A stretch of 35,725 bases of DNA, taken from Oscillospiraceae bacterium. Its GTDB lineage: Bacteria > Bacillota > Clostridia > Oscillospirales > CAG-272. The notes under the pieces are model-generated. The model worked only from the letters and a program-made list of their open reading frames with translations, was not told where the DNA came from and searched no databases. Shown in pieces: positions 7,997 to 15,516 of the stretch (positions within the stretch are counted from its first letter, which is position 1; the number at the start of each line of letters is the position of its first letter). The DNA lies in NCBI GenBank assembly GCA_015065455.1, contig SVQI01000005.1:1-35725 (forward strand). The letters run 5' to 3'. The position numbers were made by a program, and so were the translations under genes.

Positions 7997-8032
7997 ATTG
8001 CACGGTATAATTATAATACCGTGCAATTTTTT
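7997..8032 (+). terminator. Intrinsic terminator of the FKBP lipoprotein gene
   Basis: ATTGCACGGTAT (7997-8008), 7-nt loop, ATACCGTGCAAT (8016-8027), then a T-run to 8032. Confidence 0.9.
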
Positions 8033-8051
8033 ATATTTTTTATAAAATCTA

Positions 8052-8080
8052 TTGACAAATCATTCTAATTAGGATATAAT
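8052..8080 (+). promoter_or_regulatory. Promoter of perR-rubrerythrin
   Basis: TTGACA (8052-8057), 17-bp spacer, TATAAT (8075-8080): full consensus. The spacer carries a near-palindrome, described separately as a candidate operator. Confidence 0.9.
8062..8075 (+). promoter_or_regulatory. Candidate PerR operator within the perR promoter
   Basis: ATTCTAATTAGGAT is a 14-bp inverted repeat (12 of 14 positions symmetric) lying between -35 and -10. It resembles the AT-rich Per box (TTATAATnATTATAA-type). Placement would block RNA polymerase, consistent with autoregulation by the adjacent PerR. The match is by eye only. Confidence 0.5.
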
Positions 8081-8110
8081 ACTAACAAGAAATGAGAAGG
8101 GAGTGTGAGT

Positions 8111-8503
8111 ATGAAAAAAGAAAGAAATACTTATCAGAAGACTCTGATAAAAGATATAGTTTTGAATATGTGTACTCACCCTTCAGCCGATGAAGTTTAT
8201 GAAAAGGTGAAAGAACAGTGTCCCACAATCAGTAGATCTACTGTGTACAGAATATTGAATGATCTTGCTGATAAGGGTGAGGTTTACAGAGTAAAGGTTA
8301 TTAACGGTCCTGACAGATACGACAAGACACTGTGTCGCCATTACCACGTAAAATGTACTAAATGTGGCAGCGTAGCTGACTCGGAGTACACCAGGATAGA
8401 TAATATAGAGTTAGCTCATGATAAGTGCTCCGGATATAAGATTACCGGATATGAAATATGCTTTGAGGGTATATGTCCCGAATGTGCAACAGATAATAAT
8501 TAA
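8111..8503 (+). CDS. perR: Peroxide-responsive Fur-family repressor PerR
   Basis: Metal-dependent DNA-binding repressor of the Fur family, 130 aa, with winged helix ([20 protein letters not shown], 41-60) and dimerisation domain. All five regulatory-metal ligands of B. subtilis PerR have equivalents at a constant offset of 14: H23, D71, H77, H79 and D90 (H37, D85, H91, H93, D104). The structural zinc cysteines are C82, C85, C122 and C125. Aspartate rather than glutamate at position 90 is the feature tied to peroxide sensing. The ATG at 8111 is preferred over the GTG at 8105 because AAGGGAG ends at 8104. Rubrerythrin follows 34 bp later, matching a peroxide-stress regulon. Confidence 0.92.
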   Translation: MKKERNTYQKTLIKDIVLNMCTHPSADEVYEKVKEQCPTISRSTVYRILNDLADKGEVYRVKVINGPDRYDKTLCRHYHVKCTKCGSVADSEYTRIDNIELAHDKCSGYKITGYEICFEGICPECATDNN

Positions 8504-8537
8504 AAATAAATTATATAATTTAAAGGAGAAAACTACT

Positions 8538-9074
8538 ATGGAATTGAAAGGTTCAAGAACAGAAGCTAATCTTATGGCTGCATTTGCAGGCGAGTCGCAG
8601 GCAAGAAACAAGTACACATATTTTGCATCCAAAGCAAAGAAAGAGGGCTATGTTCAGATAGCTGCTATCTTTGAAGAAACAGCAAAGAACGAAATGGAAC
8701 ACGCAAAAATCTGGTATAAGCTTCTTCATAACGGCGTAGGTACAACTGCAGAAAACCTTCTCGACGCTGCTATGGGCGAAAACTACGAGTGGACAGATAT
8801 GTACGCTACATTTGCAAAAGAAGCTAAAGAAGAAGGCTTTGACAAGATCGCATACCTCTTTGAAGCTGTAGGCAGAATTGAAAAGGAACACGAAAACCGT
8901 TACCGCACACTTCTCGAAAGAGTAAACGGTGAAGTTGTATTCTCTAGAGATGGAGAAACAATCTGGCAGTGCTCTAACTGCGGACATATTCACATTGGTA
9001 AGAAGGCTCCCGAAATGTGCCCCGTATGTGAACATCCTAAGGCTTACTTCCAGGTGAAAGCAGAAAACTATTAA
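8538..9074 (+). CDS. rbr: Rubrerythrin
   Basis: Cytoplasmic non-haem di-iron peroxidase of anaerobes that reduces hydrogen peroxide with electrons from rubredoxin or NADH oxidoreductases. The 178-aa product has an N-terminal ferritin-like four-helix bundle with glutamate/histidine ligands in [10 protein letters not shown] (near 20), [13 protein letters not shown] (near 50-60) and [11 protein letters not shown] (near 115-125), and a C-terminal rubredoxin-like FeCys4 domain (CSNCGHIH and [11 protein letters not shown]). The true start is the ATG at 8538 with AAAGGAG 10 bp upstream. It is co-transcribed with perR and ends at a terminator; the pairing supports peroxide-inducible expression. Confidence 0.96.
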   Translation: MELKGSRTEANLMAAFAGESQARNKYTYFASKAKKEGYVQIAAIFEETAKNEMEHAKIWYKLLHNGVGTTAENLLDAAMGENYEWTDMYATFAKEAKEEGFDKIAYLFEAVGRIEKEHENRYRTLLERVNGEVVFSRDGETIWQCSNCGHIHIGKKAPEMCPVCEHPKAYFQVKAENY

Positions 9075-9088
9075 TTTTATCAAAATAT

Positions 9089-9116
9089 AAAGGTCCGCAG
9101 TTATGCGGCCTTTTTA
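9089..9116 (+). terminator. Terminator of perR-rubrerythrin
   Basis: AAGGTCCGCA (9090-9099), loop GTTA, TGCGGCCTT (to 9112) with one bulge, then a T-run. Confidence 0.8.
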
Positions 9117-9135
9117 TTTATGTTAACAATCCGTA

Positions 9136-9164
9136 TTGTAATTGGACTTTAAATATGATACAAT
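9136..9164 (+). promoter_or_regulatory. Promoter of the D-2-hydroxyacid dehydrogenase gene
   Basis: TTGTAA (9136-9141), 17-bp spacer, TACAAT (9159-9164) with extended -10 (TGA just upstream). Confidence 0.65.
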
Positions 9165-9193
9165 GATAAAAAATATAAATCGGAGATAATTAT

Positions 9194-10147
9194 ATGAAAA
9201 TTACCGTGCTTGATGCTGATACGTTGGGAAAAGATCTGTCACTTGAGCCTTTGAAGGCCGTTGGTGACGTTACAATTTATAATTACAGTGATCCGGATGA
9301 AGTAATAAAAAGAATTACTGACTGTGAAGTAGTTATAATAAATAAAATTAAACTTAATGAAACTAATTTGAAATATGCGAAGAATTTAAAACTTATCTGC
9401 ATAGCGGCGACAGGATATGACAACGTTGACGTTGAATACTGCCGCGAACATAATATTGCTGTGTGTAACGTTGTCGGATATTCTACAAACAGTGTTGCTT
9501 TGCTTACAGTTTCTATGGCGTTGTCTCTTGTGACACACTTGCGTCAATACAACAAATTTGTGGTTTCCGGAGAGTACACAAAAAGCGGTATTCCAAATCG
9601 TCTTGAACCTGCATTTCATGAGCTTGACGGCATGATGTGGGGAATTGTCGGGCTTGGAAATATAGGTAAAAAGGTTGCAAAGATTGCTTCTGCCATGGGG
9701 TGTAACGTTATTGCAAACAAGCGGAGTGATGATCCCGATTATAACATAGTATCTATTGACGAGCTTATAGAAAGATCCGATATAATATCCGTTCATACAC
9801 CTTTGACTGATTTGACAAGAGGGCTTATATCGGCAGAGAGAATAGGCAAAATGAAGAAGAATGCTATTCTTATAAACGTCGCAAGAGGTGCTGTTTGTGA
9901 TGAAAAAGCACTTGCCGATGCAATAAAGGCTGATAAAATAGGCGGTTTGGGAATTGACGTATATTCAAATGAGCCTTTTTCCGAGGAGCACCCGTTTTAT
10001 GAAATAAAGTCTCATGACAACGTGCTTCTTACTCCTCATAACGCGTGGGGAGCTTATGAAGCGAGAGAACGCTGTTTATATGACATTATTGAAAATATAA
10101 AATCATTCTGTGGGGGCGGCAAAAGAAGCAGGGTAGATATATTATAA
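9194..10147 (+). CDS. D-2-hydroxyacid dehydrogenase (NAD-dependent)
   Basis: Cytoplasmic oxidoreductase interconverting a D-2-hydroxyacid and a 2-oxoacid. The 317-aa protein shows the Rossmann glycine motif GIVGLGNIGKKVAKIA (about 152-167). The catalytic triad is an arginine in INVARGAVCD, a glutamate in DVYSNEPF and a histidine in LLTPHNAWGAYEARER. The ATAATGYDNVD-type segment near residue 75 is typical of glycerate/hydroxypyruvate and related subgroups. Substrate (glycerate, lactate, 2-hydroxyisocaproate or other) is not readable. It has its own promoter and no obvious terminator; the thrS promoter starts 6 bp after its stop, so read-through would meet the T-box terminator. Confidence 0.9.
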   Translation: MKITVLDADTLGKDLSLEPLKAVGDVTIYNYSDPDEVIKRITDCEVVIINKIKLNETNLKYAKNLKLICIAATGYDNVDVEYCREHNIAVCNVVGYSTNSVALLTVSMALSLVTHLRQYNKFVVSGEYTKSGIPNRLEPAFHELDGMMWGIVGLGNIGKKVAKIASAMGCNVIANKRSDDPDYNIVSIDELIERSDIISVHTPLTDLTRGLISAERIGKMKKNAILINVARGAVCDEKALADAIKADKIGGLGIDVYSNEPFSEEHPFYEIKSHDNVLLTPHNAWGAYEARERCLYDIIENIKSFCGGGKRSRVDIL

Positions 10148-10152
10148 AATTG

Positions 10153-10181
10153 TTGACATTATAAAAAAATAGTGATATAAT
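10153..10181 (+). promoter_or_regulatory. Promoter of the T-box-thrS transcript
   Basis: TTGACA (10153-10158), 17-bp spacer, TATAAT (10176-10181) with extended -10 (TGA upstream). Confidence 0.88.
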
Positions 10182-10189
10182 ACAATAAA

Positions 10190-10456
10190 TTGAGATGTAT
10201 AAAGCTGTGAAGGAAAGAGTAGTTTTACTATGTTTTTACAGAGAGGAAAGCATTGGTGTAAGCTTTCTAAAATGGGTAGAATGAAGACCATTCCCGAGCT
10301 GCAACGCTGAAAAAACCAGTAAGTGTTGACGTAATTCTGCGTTAAAGAAAATGGTTTGACTGTTTATGAGTGAAAAATCAAGGTGGAACCGTGCAATTTA
10401 AGGAAATTTGCACCCTTGACGGCAAGTGTTTTTGCTTGCTGTTAAGGGTGTTTTTA
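10190..10456 (+). promoter_or_regulatory. T-box riboswitch, threonine-specific, controlling thrS
   Basis: Leader that reads uncharged tRNA-Thr and prevents termination. Visible parts: Stem I with GGAAAGAGTAG near 10211 and the distal hairpin GAAAGC/GCTTTC with GGTG in its loop (about 10246-10267); a candidate specifier codon ACC (10287-10289, Thr) before CGAGCTGC; and the antiterminator CAAGG (10379-10383), bulge TGGAACC (10384-10390), GTGCAA (10391-10396), pairing with TTGCAC (10408-10413) and CCTTG (10414-10418). The competing terminator pairs CACCCTT (10411-10417) with AAGGGTG (10444-10450), followed by a T-run. The bulge TGGA would pair with a tRNA ending UCCA. T-box identity is firm; the specifier assignment is moderately sure. 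Confidence 0.93.
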
Positions 10457-10493
10457 TTTAGAAAAAATATATTAATAATAAAGGTGAAAGAAA

Positions 10494-12293
10494 ATGAAAG
10501 TAATTTACAACGACGGCAGAGTTGACGTATGTCCTGTTGAACAGGAGTTAGAGGTACTCCGTCACTCAGCAGCTCATATTATGGCTCAGGCTGTAAAGAG
10601 ACTTTATCCTGAAGCTATATTTGCATACGGACCTGCAAATGAAAAAGGTTTTTATTATGATATTGACCTTGGCGAAACAAAGCTGGGTGATGAAGACCTT
10701 CAGAAAATCGAGCAGGAAATGAAGAAGATTACAAAAGAAAATCTTCCTATCAAACCCTTTTCACTTCCCAGAGAAGAAGCAATTGCTCTTATGGAAAGCA
10801 GAGGAGAGAAATACAAAGTTGAGCATATAGGCGACCTTCCCGATGATGCGACTATTACGTTCTATCAGCAGGGTGACTATATAGATATGTGTGTTGGTCC
10901 TCATATTTGCTATACTAAGGCTCTTAAAGCGTTTAAGGTTATGGGACTTTCAGGCGCATACTGGAAGAATGATAAGAATAACAAGATGCTTACAAGAATC
11001 AAGGGTACTGCGTTTGCTACACAGGACGAGCTTGAAGAACATTTAAAGCAGCTTGAAGAAGCAGAAAAGAGAGATCACAACAAACTCGGCAGAGAACTCG
11101 GTTACTTTACAACTGTTGAATCAATTGGTCAGGGTCTTCCCGTTCTTTTGCCTAAGGGTGCAAGAGTTATTCAGCTTTTGCAGCGTTGGGTAGAAGACGT
11201 TGAACAGCAGCACAATTATTTGCTTACCAAGACACCTTTGATGGCAAAGAGAGATTTGTATCGTATTTCGGGACACTGGGATCACTATCTTGACGGTATG
11301 TTTGTTCTCGGCGATCCTTATGACGAAGAAAAAGAATGCCTTGCTCTCCGTCCTATGACTTGTCCTTTCCAGTATCAAGTATATTTGAATCAGGCAAGAA
11401 GCTACCGTGATCTTCCTATGCGACTCGGCGAAACTTCGACGCTCTTCAGAAATGAAGATTCGGGTGAAATGCACGGTCTTATAAGAGTTCGTCAGTTTAC
11501 AATTTCCGAAGGACACCTTGTTCTTCGTCCCGATCAGCTTGAAGAGGAATTTAAAGATTGTCTTAGTCTTGCAAAATATTGTCTTGATACAGTAGGACTT
11601 CTTGAAGACTGTACGTTCAGATTTTCACAGTGGGATCCCAATAATACTAAGAAATACGAAGGTACTGCTGAACAGTGGGAAGAAGCTCAGGCAACAATGG
11701 AAAAGATACTTAACAACCTTGGTGTTGAGTATGAAATAGGTATTGATGAAGCGGCGTTCTACGGACCTAAGCTTGATATTCAGTACAAGAACGTATTTGG
11801 AAAAGAAGATACAATCGTTACTATTCAGATAGATATGCTTCTTGCAGAAAAGTTTGGTATGTATTATACTGACAGCGACAGCCAGAAGAAGCTTCCCTAT
11901 ATTATTCACAGAACAAGCCTTGGTTGCTATGAGCGTACACTTGCATTCTTGATTGAAAAGTTTGCAGGCGCGCTTCCTACTTGGATGGCGCCCGAGCAGG
12001 TAAGAATTCTTACTATTACAGACAGAGCGCTTGACCACGCAAAGAACGTTAACGACAGACTTGCAAAGCTTAACTATCGTGTAACGCTTGACGACAGCCA
12101 GAATACCTTGAAATATAAGATCAGAAATGCTCAGATGGAAAAAGTTCCTTATATGATTATTCTTGGTGACAAAGATGTTGAAAATAATACGGTATCTGTT
12201 CGTCACAGATCTGGTGAGGATTTGGGCTCAATTTCACTTGATGAATTTGAAGCTATCCTTTCTGACGTTGTTACTAACAAACTTAAAAAGTAA
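10494..12293 (+). CDS. thrS: Threonyl-tRNA synthetase lacking a full TGS domain
   Basis: Class II aminoacyl-tRNA synthetase that charges tRNA-Thr. The 599-aa product keeps the N2 editing domain (H24 and H28 in LRHSAAH, C133 and H137 in DMCVGPH). It also keeps the catalytic core with zinc ligands C290 (RPMTCP), H341 (SEGHLV) and H472 (IIHRTSLG), class II motif 2 around FRNEDSGEMHGL, and the anticodon-binding domain (from about 500). The editing histidines lie about 49 residues earlier than in E. coli ThrRS (H73). Only MKVIYNDGR and a few more residues correspond to the start of the TGS domain. The T-box terminator just upstream leaves no room for a longer start; AAGGTGAAAG precedes the ATG. 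Confidence 0.96.
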   Translation: MKVIYNDGRVDVCPVEQELEVLRHSAAHIMAQAVKRLYPEAIFAYGPANEKGFYYDIDLGETKLGDEDLQKIEQEMKKITKENLPIKPFSLPREEAIALMESRGEKYKVEHIGDLPDDATITFYQQGDYIDMCVGPHICYTKALKAFKVMGLSGAYWKNDKNNKMLTRIKGTAFATQDELEEHLKQLEEAEKRDHNKLGRELGYFTTVESIGQGLPVLLPKGARVIQLLQRWVEDVEQQHNYLLTKTPLMAKRDLYRISGHWDHYLDGMFVLGDPYDEEKECLALRPMTCPFQYQVYLNQARSYRDLPMRLGETSTLFRNEDSGEMHGLIRVRQFTISEGHLVLRPDQLEEEFKDCLSLAKYCLDTVGLLEDCTFRFSQWDPNNTKKYEGTAEQWEEAQATMEKILNNLGVEYEIGIDEAAFYGPKLDIQYKNVFGKEDTIVTIQIDMLLAEKFGMYYTDSDSQKKLPYIIHRTSLGCYERTLAFLIEKFAGALPTWMAPEQVRILTITDRALDHAKNVNDRLAKLNYRVTLDDSQNTLKYKIRNAQMEKVPYMIILGDKDVENNTVSVRHRSGEDLGSISLDEFEAILSDVVTNKLKK

Positions 12294-12300
12294 GCAAATA

Positions 12301-12332
12301 AAAAGCTCTCGGATTTTTCCGAGAGCTTTTTT
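12301..12332. terminator. Bidirectional terminator between thrS and the arg operon
   Basis: AAAAGCTCTCGGA (12301-12313), loop TTTT, TCCGAGAGCTTTT (12318-12330) and T's. It serves thrS on plus, and on minus lies about 70 bp past the argF stop. Confidence 0.9.
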
Positions 12333-12341
12333 GTATATGTT

Positions 12342-12374
12342 TTATGCCAATGTTGCCGACATAAAGGCTTTAAT
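12342..12374 (-). pseudogene. Remnant of a second argF 3' end
   Basis: The minus strand from 12374 reads IKAFMSATLA then TAA at 12344-12342. The intact argF just upstream ends [10 protein letters not shown] then TAA. Seven of ten residues are the same, as are 19 of 25 bases around GTTGCCG. The sequence before it is not a coding frame. It looks like the last codons of a duplicated or replaced ornithine carbamoyltransferase gene, left 27 bp behind the present one. The identification rests on a short match. Confidence 0.5.
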
Positions 12375-12400
12375 ATAATTTGAAAAACTATAATAAATTA

Positions 12401-13387
12401 TTATATCAACGTTGCCGCCATTACAGCTTTTATAGTGTGCATACGGTTTTCGGCTTCGTCGAAAACAATAGATTTTTCGCTTTCAAATACTTCGTCGGTT
12501 ACTTCCATACAGTCAATTCCGAATTTGTCAAAGATATCTTTTCCTACAGTTGTCTTGAGGTCGTGGAATGCGGGAAGACAGTGCATAAAGCGGCATTGTT
12601 CTCCTGCAATATTCATAAGTTCAGTCGTTACTCTGTAAGGAGTTAAGTCTTTGATTCTTTCTTCCCAAACGGAAGATGCTTCACCCATAGAAACCCAAAC
12701 GTCTGTATAAATAACGTGAGCGTTCTTAACAGCTTCTTCGGGATTTTCAATAAATTCAAGAACAGCGCCCGTTTCGTTTGCAATTTTCTTGCATTCATTA
12801 ACAAGTGAAGATTCGGGGAAGTATTTTTTAGGTGCGCAAGCAACGAAGTGCATACCCATTTTTGCGCAACCAACCATAAGCGAGTTGCCCATATTATATC
12901 TTGCATCGCCCATATATACGAGCTTTTTGCCCTTCAAATCACCGAAGTGTTCTTTTATCGTAAGGAAATCAGCAAGGATCTGTGTGGGGTGGAATTCGTT
13001 TGTAAGACCATTCCAAACGGGAACACCTGCATATTTTGCAAGCTCTTCAACGAGTTCCTGACCAAATCCGCGATATTCAATACCGTCAAACATTCTTCCG
13101 AGAACGCGAGCTGTGTCAGCGATGCTTTCTTTCTTGCCTATCTGAGAACCGGTAGGATCAAGATAAACGGGATGCATACCGAGATCGGATGCCGCAACCT
13201 CAAAAGCACAACGTGTACGTGTGCTTGTTTTTTCGAAAATAAGAGCAATATTTTTGCCCTCGCAAAGACGGTGGGGAATATTATTTTTCTTCTTTGCCTT
13301 AAGCTCTGCCGCATAGTCGATGAGATAGTTTATTTCATCGGGAGTAAAGTCGAGAAGCTTAAGAAAATGCTTGTTTGTTAATGACAT
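12401..13387 (-). CDS. argF: Ornithine carbamoyltransferase
   Basis: Catalyses carbamoyl phosphate plus ornithine to citrulline, the sixth step of arginine synthesis, in the cytoplasm as a trimer. The 328-aa protein has the carbamoyl-phosphate loop STRTR (55-59), HPTQ (133-136), the ornithine-binding SMG loop in DVWVSMGE (229-236), and the catalytic HCLP (269-272) in HCLPAFHD. The SMG loop separates it from aspartate and putrescine carbamoyltransferases. An AGGAGAA ribosome binding site precedes the ATG. It is the last gene of the arg operon, 40 bp after argD. No carbamoyl phosphate synthase genes are in the window. It could also run in the catabolic direction, but the context is biosynthetic. 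Confidence 0.97.
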   Translation of the reverse strand: MSLTNKHFLKLLDFTPDEINYLIDYAAELKAKKKNNIPHRLCEGKNIALIFEKTSTRTRCAFEVAASDLGMHPVYLDPTGSQIGKKESIADTARVLGRMFDGIEYRGFGQELVEELAKYAGVPVWNGLTNEFHPTQILADFLTIKEHFGDLKGKKLVYMGDARYNMGNSLMVGCAKMGMHFVACAPKKYFPESSLVNECKKIANETGAVLEFIENPEEAVKNAHVIYTDVWVSMGEASSVWEERIKDLTPYRVTTELMNIAGEQCRFMHCLPAFHDLKTTVGKDIFDKFGIDCMEVTDEVFESEKSIVFDEAENRMHTIKAVMAATLI

Positions 13388-13427
13388 AATTTTCTCCTGA
13401 TATATTCAAAACGATTGACGTGGTTTG

Positions 13428-14597
13428 TTATTCTGCGATTGCTTTCTTTATTACAGCAACAGCCTTTTCAAGCGCTTCCATAGGAATATTGAGCGCGGGC
13501 AAAAGTCTAACCTTGTCCTTTGCTGTCAAGCAGAGAACACCGTTATCCATACATACTTTAAGCACTTCAGCGGCAGTTTTCTTTGAGGGCTTAATACCGA
13601 TCATAAGACCGAGTCCGCAAACCTCTTCAACACCGTCTGCGTTTTCAAACTGAGAGAAAACGTACTTGCTTTTTTCTTTTACTTCATTTAGGAGCTTTTC
13701 GTCAATTCTGTTTATTATGCTTACAGCTCCTGCACAGCATACGGGATTTCCGCCAAACGTTGAGCCGTGATCTCCAAAACCGAGAACAGCTTCAACCTTT
13801 TCGCCGAGCATCGTAGCACCCAAAGGAAGTCCGCCGCCAATACCCTTAGCCGTTGATACAACGTCAGGGGATATTCCGTAGTTCATATACGCATAAAGTT
13901 CACCCGTTCTTCCGTTGCCCGTCTGAACCTCGTCAATAATAAGAACGATATCGTTTTCTTTTGCAAATTTTGCAACACCCTTAACAAAATCTGCATCAAG
14001 GGGAAGAACGCCGCCCTCGCCCTGAATTATTTCCATCATAATTCCTGCAGTTTTGTTTTTGTTTGCAGTATCAATAAGCGCTTCAAGGTCATTAGCCGGT
14101 GTATGTACAAATCCGGGAGTAAGGGGCTGAAAAAGCTCGTGGTAGTGTTCTTGTCCTGTAGCTGAGAGGGTTGTCAAAGTTCTTCCGTGGAAGCTGTTTA
14201 CCAACGTAATAATTGTTGAGTATTCAGCGCCCTTTTTTTCAGCGGCATATTTTCTTGCAACCTTGATTGCACATTCGTTTGACTCGGCGCCGGAGTTGCT
14301 AAAGAACACCTTTTTCATGCCGGTCTTTTCGCAAAGCATTTTTGCCAAAGCCGCGCACGGCTGTGTATAATAGAGGTTCGACATATGCTGAACCTTTGAA
14401 AGCTGTTCTGTAATTGCATTCTGCCATACGTCATCAGCAATACCAAAGCTTGTTACGCCGATGCCGCTTCCCATATCAATGTATTCTTTTCCGTCATTGT
14501 CGTATACGTATGAGCCTTTTCCCGATACAATTTCAACGGGAAAACGGTTATAAGTATTGGCAACGTATTCTTTATCTATAATTTTTGTATCAGTCAT
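13428..14597 (-). CDS. argD: Acetylornithine aminotransferase
   Basis: PLP enzyme (class III aminotransferase) converting N-acetylglutamate semialdehyde to N-acetylornithine with glutamate. From the ATG at 14597 the product has 389 aa. The PLP phosphate site is NSGAESNECAIKVAR (101-115), the ring-nitrogen aspartate lies in IDEVQTGNGRTG (D222), and the Schiff-base lysine is K251 in STAKGIGGGLPLGA. This ATG overlaps the argB stop (ATGACTGA) with AGGTGAT about 7 bp upstream; an in-frame GTG at 14606 would add three residues. The overlap indicates translational coupling to argB. Related enzymes can also act as succinyl-diaminopimelate aminotransferase. Confidence 0.95.
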   Translation of the reverse strand: MTDTKIIDKEYVANTYNRFPVEIVSGKGSYVYDNDGKEYIDMGSGIGVTSFGIADDVWQNAITEQLSKVQHMSNLYYTQPCAALAKMLCEKTGMKKVFFSNSGAESNECAIKVARKYAAEKKGAEYSTIITLVNSFHGRTLTTLSATGQEHYHELFQPLTPGFVHTPANDLEALIDTANKNKTAGIMMEIIQGEGGVLPLDADFVKGVAKFAKENDIVLIIDEVQTGNGRTGELYAYMNYGISPDVVSTAKGIGGGLPLGATMLGEKVEAVLGFGDHGSTFGGNPVCCAGAVSIINRIDEKLLNEVKEKSKYVFSQFENADGVEEVCGLGLMIGIKPSKKTAAEVLKVCMDNGVLCLTAKDKVRLLPALNIPMEALEKAVAVIKKAIAE

Positions 14598-15462
14598 TTG
14601 TATCACCTACAACCATCGTTCCTGCACCCTCGTTTGTGAGAATTTCAACCAAAATAGAGTGGGGAACTCGTCCGTCCATAATAATTACTTTCTTTACGCC
14701 CTCATAAATTGCCTCAATACAGCAATCAACCTTGGGAATCATACCGCCGGAAATAACACCTTCCTTGTAAAGCTCTTTTGCTTCGTTGACGGTGATTTCG
14801 GAAATAAGGGAGTTGGGGTCGTTTACGTCACGGAGAAGACCTGCGATGTCTGTCATCATAATAAGTCTTTCTGCCTGAAGCGCGCCCGCAATATAAGCAG
14901 CCGCTGTATCTCCGTTTATGTTATAGGAATTACCCTCGTTGTCGCAGCCGATGGTTGAAACAACGGGAATATATCCTTTTTCAAGCAGGTCGTGAATGGG
15001 TTCAATATTTACTTTTGTTATTTCACCAACGTAGCCGAGAGCTTCATTCTTCATCTTAGCTTCGATAAGGTGGCCGTCCATACCGGAGATACCGATAGCC
15101 TTACCGCCCTTAGTACCGAGAAGATTTACGAGATTCTTGTTTACCTTTCCTGCAAGAACCATCTGAGCTATGTCCATAGTTTCTTTGTCTGTAACGCGGA
15201 GCCCGTTTACAAATTCAGCTTTTTTACCAACCTTGCTCATCATTTCGCTGATTTCGGGACCGCCGCCGTGAACGAGAACGATTTTAATGCCGATGAGAGA
15301 AAGAAGCGCAATATCTTCCATAACCTGTTTTTTGAGCTGTTCGTTGATCATAGCGTTTCCGCCGTATTTTACAACGACAATTTTTCCGTTATAGCGTTTG
15401 ATATAGGGCAAAGCTTGTGTTAAAACTTCTGCGCGCTCTAAGTTTGAAATATTGTGATCCAT
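14590..15462 (-). CDS. argB: Acetylglutamate kinase
   Basis: Phosphorylates N-acetylglutamate with ATP, the second step of arginine synthesis. The 290-aa amino-acid-kinase-fold protein has KYGGNAM (33-39) and the substrate loop VHGGGPEIS (64-72). An N-terminal helix of about 25 residues (ISNLERAEVLTQALPYIKRY) resembles the hexamer-forming, arginine-inhibited form of the enzyme; feedback inhibition by arginine is therefore likely but inferred. AGGTGG precedes the ATG. The gene lies between argJ (54-bp gap) and argD (overlap). Confidence 0.96.
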   Translation of the reverse strand: MDHNISNLERAEVLTQALPYIKRYNGKIVVVKYGGNAMINEQLKKQVMEDIALLSLIGIKIVLVHGGGPEISEMMSKVGKKAEFVNGLRVTDKETMDIAQMVLAGKVNKNLVNLLGTKGGKAIGISGMDGHLIEAKMKNEALGYVGEITKVNIEPIHDLLEKGYIPVVSTIGCDNEGNSYNINGDTAAAYIAGALQAERLIMMTDIAGLLRDVNDPNSLISEITVNEAKELYKEGVISGGMIPKVDCCIEAIYEGVKKVIIMDGRVPHSILVEILTNEGAGTMVVGDTND

Positions 15463-15516
15463 TATTTATCCACCTGTATTTTATTTGTTTTGTGAATTAT
15501 TAAAATATACAAAGAA

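Noticed and set aside
8418..8537. Longer in-frame start for rubrerythrin
   Set aside because: The extension overlaps perR and lacks a ribosome binding site; the ATG at 8538 has AAAGGAG and gives the family N-terminus.
8553..9083. Open frame of 176 codons opposite rubrerythrin
   Set aside because: Antisense to a gene with clear metal-binding motifs; composition is that of a reverse-strand shadow.
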